This document shows, piece after piece, positions 1 to 5,175 of a stretch of 5,175 nt of DNA. The DNA lies in assembly GCA_023255415.1 (NCBI GenBank), contig JALRIN010000072.1, positions 1 to 5,175 on the forward strand, given 5' to 3'. The first letter of the stretch is position 1; every line of letters begins with the position of its first letter. The position numbers were made by a program, and so were the translations under genes. Under the pieces are notes generated by a model, which was not told where the DNA came from, made no database searches, and worked only from the letters and a program-made list of their open reading frames with translations. Source of the DNA: Cypionkella sp. (GTDB lineage: Bacteria > Pseudomonadota > Alphaproteobacteria > Rhodobacterales > Rhodobacteraceae).

Positions 1-534
1 CAGCAGCAAACCCCCGGCACCGCAGCAACCACCGGATACCGCGTCAACGGGCAGACCTTCGGCGACATGCAGTCGGCGCAGGACTATGCTAACGCAAATC
101 CGACCGGCGGGCAGGCATGGGGCGGCTACGAGCAAAGCCCCGGCTATCAGTTCCAGCTTTCGCAGGGCATGGACGCGCTGCAATCCTCGGCGGCGGCGGG
201 CGGCGGGCTTGGCTCTGGCCGGACCCTAACCGATGCGATGAAGTTCGGGCAGGGGCTGGCCTCGCAGGACTATGGCAGCTTCCAGAACCGCCTTGCAGCG
301 CTGGGGCAGTCTGGGCAATCCGCCGCAGCCATGCAGGGCGATGCAAACACCAATTATGCGCAGATGGGCACCAACGCCCTAGGCAGCATCGGCAACGCGC
401 AGGCGGCGGGCAAGATCGGCTCGGCCAATGCGTTTTCGGACATGATGGGCAACCTTGTCGGCGCATGGGGGCAACAAAGCGCCACGGGCGGCGGCGGCAT
501 GTTCGGCAACAACCCTCTGACCGTCGGTCGCTGA
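1..534 (+). CDS. Phage DNA-transfer/ejection protein, C-terminal part (5' partial)
   Basis: The reading frame is open from the first base to a TGA at 532-534, giving 177 visible residues; the true start lies upstream of the window. An internal ATG at 67 only marks a methionine inside the protein. The visible part is rich in Gly, Ala, Gln and Ser. It carries a pattern I recognise from podoviral 'DNA transfer protein' (p32-like) ejection proteins: SPGYQFQLSQGMDALQSSAA at about residues 46-65, then a GGGLGSGRTL turn, then GQGLASQDYGSFQNRLAAL at about 83-101. In that family these segments form amphipathic helices of a protein packaged in the virion and released into the cell envelope with the DNA. 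No enzyme motif, signal peptide or clear membrane helix is visible. The tail is Gly-rich and ends in NPLTVGR. The next gene starts 2 nt after this stop, so the two are probably co-translated. The family call rests on remembered motif similarity; the coding call is firm. Confidence 0.88.
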   Translation, partial: QQQTPGTAATTGYRVNGQTFGDMQSAQDYANANPTGGQAWGGYEQSPGYQFQLSQGMDALQSSAAAGGGLGSGRTLTDAMKFGQGLASQDYGSFQNRLAALGQSGQSAAAMQGDANTNYAQMGTNALGSIGNAQAAGKIGSANAFSDMMGNLVGAWGQQSATGGGGMFGNNPLTVGR

Positions 535-536
535 TC

Positions 537-1109
537 ATGGCGAACTGGGCCGACACGCAAAAGCTTGGGGATTCATCCACCGCTGAGTGGCAAAAAGCTA
601 ACCTTGTGGAAATCACCAGTAGCAACGGGCAAACGTGGCAAGTTTACAAGGATGCTGCCCCCGCATTTACTGGGTTTCTGCAAGAACTTGAGGCAACGGG
701 TTATCTGCCGAAGTCCAGCGGAGGATATAACTATCGGCCAATCCGAGGCGGGACCAAGCTATCGCAGCATGCCTTCGGTAATGCCATTGATATCGGGGCC
801 GCAGCGAATGCCATGGGGTCGCATGCAACCGATATGCCGAGCGGTGTGTCTGATATTGCAGCCAAATATGGGTTGGAATGGGGCGGGAATTGGAAGCGAC
901 CTGACCCAATGCACTTTGAATGGACAGGAAATGGCGCAGGCCAGCCCGCTGCTTCAGCTCCTAATTCTTTTGCAGGTATCCCCCAGCAGCCCCCGCAGAA
1001 CGCTCTGGCTCAGGTGCAGCAGCCCGAATACAAGACAACGCAGCTTGACCCGCGCGCCTTCATGACGCCGCAGAACCAGCTTGCCCTTCTCAGAATTTCA
1101 CGAGGTTAA
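537..1109 (+). CDS. M15-family zinc peptidase (peptidoglycan D-Ala/L-Ala-D-Glu peptidase type), virion-associated lysin candidate
   Basis: This 190-aa protein cleaves peptide cross-links or stems of peptidoglycan if it follows its family. The M15 (VanY/endolysin-like, M15_4 type) signature is complete: S76-x-H78-x-x-G81-x-A83-x-D85 holds the first two zinc ligands (H78, D85), and D123-P-M-H126-F-E supplies the third ligand (H126) and the acidic catalytic position (D123). The segment YGLEWGGNW (about 111-119) is the usual lead-in. The N-terminal 60 residues contain the helix with TGFLQELEATGY, typical of the fold. There is no signal peptide or membrane helix. After about residue 131 comes a Pro/Gln/Ala-rich tail of some 60 residues ending LALLRISRG, not needed for catalysis. 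The ATG at 537 is chosen because it follows the upstream stop directly (TGATCATG) and begins at a natural N-terminus; no good Shine-Dalgarno is visible, so translational coupling is likely. The frame stays open upstream to an ATG at 117, but that stretch is a shadow of the previous gene. Its place among ejection proteins favours a role in genome entry rather than a lysis-cassette endolysin, though the latter is not excluded. Confidence 0.93.
   Translation: MANWADTQKLGDSSTAEWQKANLVEITSSNGQTWQVYKDAAPAFTGFLQELEATGYLPKSSGGYNYRPIRGGTKLSQHAFGNAIDIGAAANAMGSHATDMPSGVSDIAAKYGLEWGGNWKRPDPMHFEWTGNGAGQPAASAPNSFAGIPQQPPQNALAQVQQPEYKTTQLDPRAFMTPQNQLALLRISRG
1102..1105 (+). promoter_or_regulatory. Shine-Dalgarno GAGG for the 440-aa ejection protein
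   Basis: GAGG lies 8 nt before the ATG at 1114 and inside the last codons of the peptidase gene. It fixes the start at 1114 rather than the in-frame TTG at 1081, which has no such site and would overlap the peptidase gene by 29 nt. Confidence 0.7.
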
Positions 1110-1113
1110 ACCC

Positions 1114-2436
1114 ATGGCGCTTGATCCTTCGATCATCTTGTCGGGCCGGTCGCCCGATCTTGTCGGCCAATTCGGGCGCGGCCTTGCGGTCGGGCAGCAA
1201 CAGAACCAGATTGGCCAGCAGAACGCTCTTGCGGCGCTTTACCGCGATCAGGGCGCGGGCATCATGGCGGGCAACCCCAACGCGCTCAATGCGCTGGCGG
1301 CAATTGATCCCGGTGCGGCCTTGGACGTTCAGAATGGACGTCTCGGCATGGATAGCGTGCGCCTCGGGATGGACAGCACCCGCCTTGGCATGCAGGCAAC
1401 GCAGCAGGGGATGGACAGACTGACCCGCGACGAGCAGCGACAAGTCGAAGAGCACGCGGCAAAGATGTCGGCGGAACAGCGGGCACAGACAGCGGCACAG
1501 ATCGAGGAATCCGTGCGCATGGGCATGGCCGTGCAGACCCCGCAGGAATGGGATGCCATGATGACCGCGCAGGGGCGGCAGGATCTGGTCGGCCAGTTCA
1601 ACAGCCGCCAAGCGATTGCTGCTAAGTATATGACGATGGCCGATGTGATCAAGATGGCAAACCCAGAGCAGCCCGACCCGACCAAAGGCGCGCCGCAGGG
1701 CTATGCGTGGGCCGATCCCGCGAACCATGCCGCAGGCGTCAAGCCGCTGGCCGGGTATGAGGCAACACCCGACGAATATATGAAATATGTGATGGAAGAA
1801 GCCTCGGCGGGCAGGAAGCCCCTATCGCGCCTTGAGTATTCCCAAGCCAAAGCGGGCAAGGGCTTCTCGGTCACCACTGCAGACGGCACAACGGTTCAAT
1901 ATGGCGGGGCTGCAGGCAGCAACGTCGAGGCAAAAGCCGCTGGAAACCGCCAAATTTCAACTGATATCATCATAGGCGCTGCAGACAAGGCAAGGCAGCT
2001 TATTGGGATGATGTCTACCGGATTGATTGGTAAGGCTGCAGCATACAACCCGCAATCAGATGCAGCAGAGTTGAACCGTCAGGTCGATGTTCTGAAGGCA
2101 AATGCCAAGGTTGAAAACTTGCAGGCAATGCGTGACGCCAGCAAAACCGGCGGCGCTCTCGGGGCAGTGTCCGACTCAGAAAATGCCATGCTCGCAGCCA
2201 AAGCTGGGGCGCTTGATCCAGCATCGGGCGCTGAGCGGTTTCAAGCGCAACTTGACGATTATGAGCACACACTTTTGCGCATCGTCCACGGCCCATCCGA
2301 GGGCGATAGGATCTTTAGCGCATCCCGTGGCGGGGCTTATGGTCAAGGTTCGCAGCAACAATCTGCCCCTCAATCTCCGGCTCTGTCTCCTGAAATTGAG
2401 GACTTGCTGAAGAAGTATCCCGCCGCAGGAAACTGA
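1114..2436 (+). CDS. Phage internal virion / DNA-ejection protein with heptad repeats (440 aa)
   Basis: This is probably a structural protein held in the virion and ejected with the genome; no catalytic motif is visible. In order it shows: a Gln/Ala/Gly-rich N-terminus (about 1-72) with GQQNALAALYRDQ; four consecutive seven-residue repeats (76-103); a charged helical stretch to about 136 that should continue a coiled coil; a linker with GAPQGYAWADP (about 192-202); and a C-terminal module (about 280-395) containing LKANAKVENLQAMRDAS, TGGALGAVSDSENAML and GALD. The 'QGYxWADP' and 'TGGALGxVSD' signatures recur in many phage proteins of unknown biochemical role placed between tail and ejection genes, from memory of the family. 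The last 40 or so residues are Ser/Gln-rich and then helical (SPEIEDLLKKYPAAGN). The ATG at 1114 has a good GAGG site and lies 4 nt after the previous stop. GC is about 65-70% in the first 200 nt but only about 50-57% from 1921 to 2160. The last 122 nt overlap an antisense gene. No signal peptide or membrane helix is seen. Confidence 0.88.
   Translation: MALDPSIILSGRSPDLVGQFGRGLAVGQQQNQIGQQNALAALYRDQGAGIMAGNPNALNALAAIDPGAALDVQNGRLGMDSVRLGMDSTRLGMQATQQGMDRLTRDEQRQVEEHAAKMSAEQRAQTAAQIEESVRMGMAVQTPQEWDAMMTAQGRQDLVGQFNSRQAIAAKYMTMADVIKMANPEQPDPTKGAPQGYAWADPANHAAGVKPLAGYEATPDEYMKYVMEEASAGRKPLSRLEYSQAKAGKGFSVTTADGTTVQYGGAAGSNVEAKAAGNRQISTDIIIGAADKARQLIGMMSTGLIGKAAAYNPQSDAAELNRQVDVLKANAKVENLQAMRDASKTGGALGAVSDSENAMLAAKAGALDPASGAERFQAQLDDYEHTLLRIVHGPSEGDRIFSASRGGAYGQGSQQQSAPQSPALSPEIEDLLKKYPAAGN
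1339..1422 (+). repeat. Four in-frame 21-nt tandem repeats encoding heptads
   Basis: Four tandem 21-nt units encode RLGMDSV, RLGMDST, RLGMQAT and QQGMDRL (residues 76-103 of the 440-aa protein). Met at every seventh position, with V/T/T/L three residues after each Met, gives a 3-4 hydrophobic spacing as in a coiled coil. The first two units differ mainly at third positions, so the repeat is conserved more at protein than at DNA level. This suggests old duplication under selection, not a recent slippage product. Confidence 0.8.
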
Positions 2437-2566
2437 CCGTTACCTTGATCATGATCAGGATGAACACCGACGAGGCGGCAAGCGCATTCACCCAGCTTTG
2501 CAGCCCGACATACATCGTGACGACATAGACGGCCACCAAGGCCCAAAAGAAGGCAAGCGCGAGCAT
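2315..2566 (-). CDS. Small two-helix membrane protein, antisense to the structural genes (83 aa)
   Basis: I do not recognise the family. The ATG at 2566-2564 opens an 83-codon frame ending in TAA at 2317-2315. Residues 2-21 (LALAFFWALVAVYVVTMYVG) and about 27-46 (NALAASSVFILIMIKVTVSF) are two strong membrane helices joined by a short LQSWV loop. A basic LRR follows, then an acidic, polar tail (QETEPEIEG). The first 43 codons fill the only sizeable + strand gap and have 35 of 43 third positions G or C (about 81%), although this DNA is only about 56% GC. That is a coding signature on this strand. The last 40 codons, antisense to the end of the 440-aa gene, have a weaker bias (23 of 40). A sigma70-like promoter lies immediately upstream, and AAGGGG precedes the ATG by only 4 nt. 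Size and topology fit a class II holin or a superinfection-exclusion/moron protein; neither is proven. The same strand stays open upstream to 2743 but that part is a shadow of the next gene. Confidence 0.62.
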   Translation of the reverse strand: MLALAFFWALVAVYVVTMYVGLQSWVNALAASSVFILIMIKVTVSFLRRDTSSASPQFQETEPEIEGQIVAANLDHKPRHGMR

Positions 2567-2595
2567 GCCGCCCCTTATACATTCGAGGCCTTCAC
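2437..2595. other. Gap on the + strand between two ejection-protein genes
   Basis: These 159 bases carry no convincing + strand gene, terminator hairpin or + strand promoter. Elsewhere in the window neighbouring + strand genes are separated by only 2 to 24 nt, so this gap stands out. Most of it is explained by the start of the minus-strand membrane-protein gene (to 2566) and its promoter. The last 11 nt hold the ribosome binding site of the downstream 644-aa gene. Confidence 0.7.
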
Positions 2596-2602
2596 ATGGC
2601 AA
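2574..2602 (-). promoter_or_regulatory. Sigma70-like promoter for the antisense membrane-protein gene
   Basis: Read on the minus strand, TTGCCA (2602-2597; 5 of 6 to TTGACA) is followed by exactly 17 nt and then TATAAG (2579-2574; 5 of 6 to TATAAT). Seven bases (GGGCGGC) separate the -10 box from the ATG at 2566, so transcription would start at or within a base or two of the start codon and give a leaderless or nearly leaderless mRNA. The -35 box overlaps the start codon of the 644-aa gene on the other strand. Such matches can occur by chance; position, spacing and orientation in front of a good minus-strand frame are what make this one credible. Confidence 0.48.
2585..2588 (+). promoter_or_regulatory. 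Shine-Dalgarno GAGG for the 644-aa virion protein
   Basis: GAGG sits 7 nt before the ATG at 2596 and supports that start. It lies inside the spacer of the proposed minus-strand promoter, so the same few bases may serve both strands. Confidence 0.7.
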
Positions 2603-4530
2603 CTGCCGAAGAAATCCTGCGGTCTGCTCTCGCGGCAGATAAGGCTGGCGATACTGCTGCGGCTGCAAAACTGGTGGCAGCCGCGCGCGCCATGATGGCA
2701 CCGCAGCCCGCACCCCAGAAATTCGCCAATGATGCCGGACCAATGGAGCCGCCGCGCGCCCCCGATGGTGCCGTTGACGGTCAGCTTACCACGCTCGCAA
2801 CCCCGGCCCAGCCAGACAGGTTCGGGGATACGATGGCACAAGCCACCGCTGCGCCAATCGCGGCGATGGGGGCGTTCGCTGGCGGCCTAATGGACCAATC
2901 GCGCAGCCCGACCATGCAAGCGCTTCCAGCAGGCACCCCCGCCTATGCCAAGCCTATGATTGCAGGCCTTGGCGATCTTGGCGGCCTTGCCCTCTCAGGT
3001 CTTGGCACCGCCTACGCGGGCGCGGCTGGCCTTGTCGGGGAAACCTTCGGCGGCTCTCCGACCAATGAAAACAAACTCGCCCGCGATCTGATGATGATGG
3101 GTGAGGTCGCCGTGCCAGAGCTTGCAGGCGTGTCCAGCACGTCGCTTGCCGCTGGCAGGGTAGCAGGAGCCGCCGCGAAGATGGAAGCCCCCGTGACGGC
3201 TCGCCAAGCGGCTGCACGGGCGGCTTCTGACCTTGGTGTCACTCCCAGCCTTGGAATGACCGGCAAGGGCGGCGCTATGGCGGCGGCGGCGATGGAAAAG
3301 ATCCCGCTGTCCAGTTCGATCATTGCCAAGGATGCCGCCCGCGTCGTGGGAGAGGTCGAGAGTGCATTTACAAAGGCCGTCGCGGGTGTGGGAACACCGA
3401 AAGGCGCGGTCGGCGCTGGCGATCAGTTGCAGGCTGGTCTTGGCAAATACGTCGAGGGCTTCAAGGCGCGCTCGGCGCAGATGTTTGACAAGGTGGCGCA
3501 GGAAATGCCACCGACAACCAAGGTCAAGATCGCCAGCACTGAAAAGGCCGTTGCTGATGCAAAGCAGTATTTTGGCGACAACCCACAGCTTGCCGCAAAA
3601 CTAGGGCTGAATGCCTGGGACGGCGTGATCGGTGAGGCGGCGCAGAACGGCATCAGTTGGCAAGCCCTGCGCCAGTTCCGCACCAAGATCGGAGAGGCCA
3701 TCGGCAGCAATCGCGGCGCGCTGGCAGATGAAGATATGGGGCGGCTGAAATCGCTCTATGGTGCGATCACTGAGGACATGGGGGTCGCTGCACAAAGCCA
3801 AGGGCCTGCCGCTGCAAAGGCATGGCGCGAGGCAAACGGATATTACAAGTCGGGGGCCACGCGGATCGAGAAATATCTCGACAAGACGATTTCAGCCGAC
3901 AGTCCAGAGCGCGCCTTCGAAGCCTTCACAGCCATGACCAAGGCGGACCGGGCGGGGTCGGACGTGCAGCGCATGCAGCAAATCAAGGCGTCTTTGTCCC
4001 GTGACGATTGGAACGATGTTTCCGCATCCATCGTTGACCGCTTGGGCCGTGCAAACCCCGGTGCGCAGGATGCCAGCGGGACCGCGTTTTCACCGGCGAA
4101 GTTTTTGACCGAGTGGAATAAGATTTCCCCAGAGGCAAAGAAGATCCTGCTGCCGGATGAAGCGCGCGGCGAGTTGCAAAAGCTGGCAGTGGTGGCTGAT
4201 CGCGTCAAGGCGGGCAATGCCGAGCGCAATATGTCGAACACCGGCACCCCCGGCGCGTGGCTGGCGATCTTGTTCGGATCATCGGCAAGCCCCGTCACGA
4301 CAGGCAGCGCACTTGTGGCGAACACGCTGACAGCCAAAGCCCTGACCTCGCAGACCTTCCTGCAGGCCATGAATGCTGCAGCGCGCGGCGATACCCGCGC
4401 CATGCGTGCGATGTCAAGCACCAGCGGCGCATTTGCAGAAGACGCAAATACCATCATGCGGTTGATCGCTGCAGAAAGCGCGGTCGGCCCGGCGAACACT
4501 GCAGAGCGCCCCCTACCTCTGGCAAAATAA
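2596..4530 (+). CDS. Large Ala/Gly-rich internal virion / DNA-ejection protein (644 aa)
   Basis: This is probably the largest ejection-type protein of the cassette in this window. The N-terminus (residues 1-33, EEILRSALAADKAGDTAAAA then KLV) carries the short 'L..A..AGD..AA..L' helix pair I recall from the starts of many phage virion proteins. A Pro-rich linker (about 35-75) follows, then weakly hydrophobic Gly/Ala stretches at about 85-99 and 119-152 (AGLGDLGGLALSGLG and onward), which could insert into membranes. The middle (about 270-430) is helical and charged, with SWQALRQFRTKIGEAIGS (354-371), DMGRLKSLYGAITEDM (380-395) and AKAWREANGYYKSGATRIEK (407-426), a pattern seen in uncharacterised phage proteins encoded beside ejection genes. 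A further Gly/Ala-hydrophobic segment lies at about 552-585 (AWLAILFGSS). I see no transglycosylase or protease motif and no signal peptide. The ATG at 2596 has a GAGG site 7 nt upstream. The start codon overlaps the -35 box of the antisense promoter. The tail-fibre gene begins 24 nt after the stop. Function is inferred from composition and position. Confidence 0.9.
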   Translation: MATAEEILRSALAADKAGDTAAAAKLVAAARAMMAPQPAPQKFANDAGPMEPPRAPDGAVDGQLTTLATPAQPDRFGDTMAQATAAPIAAMGAFAGGLMDQSRSPTMQALPAGTPAYAKPMIAGLGDLGGLALSGLGTAYAGAAGLVGETFGGSPTNENKLARDLMMMGEVAVPELAGVSSTSLAAGRVAGAAAKMEAPVTARQAAARAASDLGVTPSLGMTGKGGAMAAAAMEKIPLSSSIIAKDAARVVGEVESAFTKAVAGVGTPKGAVGAGDQLQAGLGKYVEGFKARSAQMFDKVAQEMPPTTKVKIASTEKAVADAKQYFGDNPQLAAKLGLNAWDGVIGEAAQNGISWQALRQFRTKIGEAIGSNRGALADEDMGRLKSLYGAITEDMGVAAQSQGPAAAKAWREANGYYKSGATRIEKYLDKTISADSPERAFEAFTAMTKADRAGSDVQRMQQIKASLSRDDWNDVSASIVDRLGRANPGAQDASGTAFSPAKFLTEWNKISPEAKKILLPDEARGELQKLAVVADRVKAGNAERNMSNTGTPGAWLAILFGSSASPVTTGSALVANTLTAKALTSQTFLQAMNAAARGDTRAMRAMSSTSGAFAEDANTIMRLIAAESAVGPANTAERPLPLAK

Positions 4531-4539
4531 TCCCAACAT

Positions 4540-4543
4540 AAGG
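4540..4543 (+). promoter_or_regulatory. Weak, distant Shine-Dalgarno AAGG for the tail-fibre gene
   Basis: AAGG lies 11 nt before the ATG at 4555, longer than usual spacing. It is the only candidate in the 24-nt intergenic stretch, which has no hairpin or terminator; read-through from the previous gene is expected. Confidence 0.4.
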
Positions 4544-4554
4544 CGTCCGAAAAG

Positions 4555-5175
4555 ATGGCTGATCAAATCAACTTCACGCCTTTGCGGGCGCTGGACCGAA
4601 ACGGCTTGCCTGTAGCTGCTGCCGAGGCGCTGTTTTACATCAGCGGCACCAGCACCTTGCAGACGGTTTATTCCGACAGCGCAGGCACAACCCCGCACGC
4701 GCAGCCGCTGGTTGCCGATGCGCGCGGCGTGTTTCCGCAGGTGTTTTCCAACGTCACGCTGAAGGTGACCGTCACCGACCCGCTGGGGGCCGTTCTGCCG
4801 GGGTTCCCGCTCGATCCTGTGCCGAAAACCGCAATTGGCGGCACGGGCGCTGCAAACATCACCTTCGCACCGACTGCCGACATTCCGGCATCGGACACAC
4901 AGGCGGCCATCGAGCAGGTGCAGGCCAATATCCTGACCACGGCGCAGGATCTGGGCCTCGGTGTCATCGCGGATGCTCCGATCATCGCCAATCTGGACAG
5001 CGCAAGCACGGCCTCGGGGCAATACCGGATTTCGTCCACCACCACCGGCACCTTTCCGGCGGGCCTGTCTGCGGCATCTGGCGGGATTGTGCAGATGTTG
5101 CGCGAGACATCGGCCAAAGCGACGCAGGTTGTCCTGCACGGCGGTTCAGAGCGGCGCTCGACCCGCGATCTTGTT
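4555..5175 (+). CDS. Tail fibre / receptor-binding protein, N-terminal part (3' partial)
   Basis: The frame is open from the ATG at 4555 to the window end, giving 207 residues with no stop. Residues 1-90 match the N-terminal virion-attachment domain common to many podoviral and siphoviral fibres: FTPLRALDRNGLPVAAAEAL, then FYISGTSTLQTVYSDSAGTT (27-46), and PLVADARGVFPQVF (51-64), with short beta strands and a PLDPVPKTA ending. Next comes a linker (about 95-150) with APTADIPASDTQAAIEQVQAN, which may be a short helical trimerisation stem. From about 150 the pattern SGQYRISSTTTGTFPAG, then GGIVQMLRE and ATQVVLHGG, resembles fibre repeat or 'knob'-type modules of prophage fibres; this second call is tentative. 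The missing C-terminus would hold the rest of the receptor-binding region. The protein would sit on the outside of the virion and set host specificity. The gene follows the 644-aa ejection protein by 24 nt and is likely on the same late transcript. Confidence 0.92.
   Translation, partial: MADQINFTPLRALDRNGLPVAAAEALFYISGTSTLQTVYSDSAGTTPHAQPLVADARGVFPQVFSNVTLKVTVTDPLGAVLPGFPLDPVPKTAIGGTGAANITFAPTADIPASDTQAAIEQVQANILTTAQDLGLGVIADAPIIANLDSASTASGQYRISSTTTGTFPAGLSAASGGIVQMLRETSAKATQVVLHGGSERRSTRDLV

Noticed and set aside
117..536. In-frame upstream extension of the peptidase gene to an ATG at 117
   Set aside because: The extra 140 residues are Arg/Cys-rich and lie in a shifted frame over the well-formed ejection protein; the peptidase fold is complete from 537.
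1081..1113. TTG start at 1081 for the 440-aa protein
   Set aside because: No Shine-Dalgarno fits it and it would overlap the peptidase gene; the ATG at 1114 has GAGG at 8 nt.
1090..1728. Long minus-strand open frame of 212 aa
   Set aside because: It is Arg/His-rich, has no recognisable domain, and lies wholly opposite a well-supported gene; high-GC DNA makes such shadow frames common.
2241..2255. Small hairpin TCAAG-N5-CTTGA downstream of the antisense gene, considered as its terminator
   Set aside because: The stem is only 5 bp with no T-run on the minus strand, and it lies inside the 440-aa coding region.
2446..2457. Perfect 12-bp palindrome TGATCATGATCA just after the 440-aa gene
   Set aside because: No loop or T-run for a terminator; it falls in codons for Ile/Leu/Met in the antisense helix, which explains the ATC/ATG repetition.
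2498..2695. Small + strand open frame across the gap
   Set aside because: The product is polar with no domain, has no ribosome site, and collides out of frame with the 644-aa gene; the gap is better explained by the minus strand.
3843..4499. Long minus-strand open frame of 218 aa
   Set aside because: It mirrors the codons of the 644-aa gene with no gap, ribosome site or convincing domain of its own.
4513..5139. Minus-strand open frame of 208 aa opposite the tail fibre
   Set aside because: Composition is Arg/Gly/Cys-heavy shadow and the + strand fibre is clearly coding.
1..5175. tRNA genes, CRISPR arrays, insertion sequences, attachment sites
   Set aside because: No cloverleaf, spaced direct repeats, transposase or integrase signal was seen on either strand.

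Overview
The window is a stretch of a tailed-phage (or prophage) structural module, read almost entirely on the + strand. Product types and order point to a short-tailed (podovirus-like) virus: three Ala/Gly/Gln-rich internal-virion or DNA-ejection proteins, a zinc M15 peptidoglycan peptidase set among them, and then a tail fibre. The GC-rich DNA (about 65-70% in several hand-counted blocks), strong third-position GC bias and protein style suggest an alphaproteobacterial host, perhaps in the Rhodobacterales. The host is inferred from style, not proven.

Layout: 1-534 is the C-terminal part of a 'DNA transfer protein'-like ejection protein. 537-1109 is an M15-type D,D/L,D-peptidase whose start sits 2 nt after the previous stop. 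1114-2436 is a 440-aa ejection protein with a run of four near-perfect seven-residue repeats. 2437-2595 is the only real gap on the + strand. 2596-4530 is a 644-aa Ala/Gly-rich internal virion protein. 4555-5175 is the N-terminal 207 residues of a tail fibre that runs off the window. Spacing is tight and no terminator is visible, so the + strand genes look like one late transcript.

The unexpected part is the 2437-2595 gap. On the minus strand it encodes the start of an 83-aa, two-helix membrane protein (2566 to 2315). Its codons in the gap have about 81% GC at third positions, although that DNA is only about 56% GC overall. Directly upstream is a sigma70-like promoter (TTGCCA, 17 nt, TATAAG) that overlaps the start codon of the 644-aa gene and would begin transcription at or near the small gene's ATG. 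This looks like a separately expressed antisense 'moron' inside the ejection cassette. Its last 40 codons lie antisense to the end of the 440-aa gene.

A likely working model is this. The ejection proteins are stored in the capsid and leave with the genome to make a channel through the cell envelope. The M15 enzyme opens peptidoglycan locally, the fibre binds the host, and the antisense membrane protein acts on its own schedule, for example in lysogeny (exclusion) or in lysis (holin-like). The role of the antisense protein is inference.
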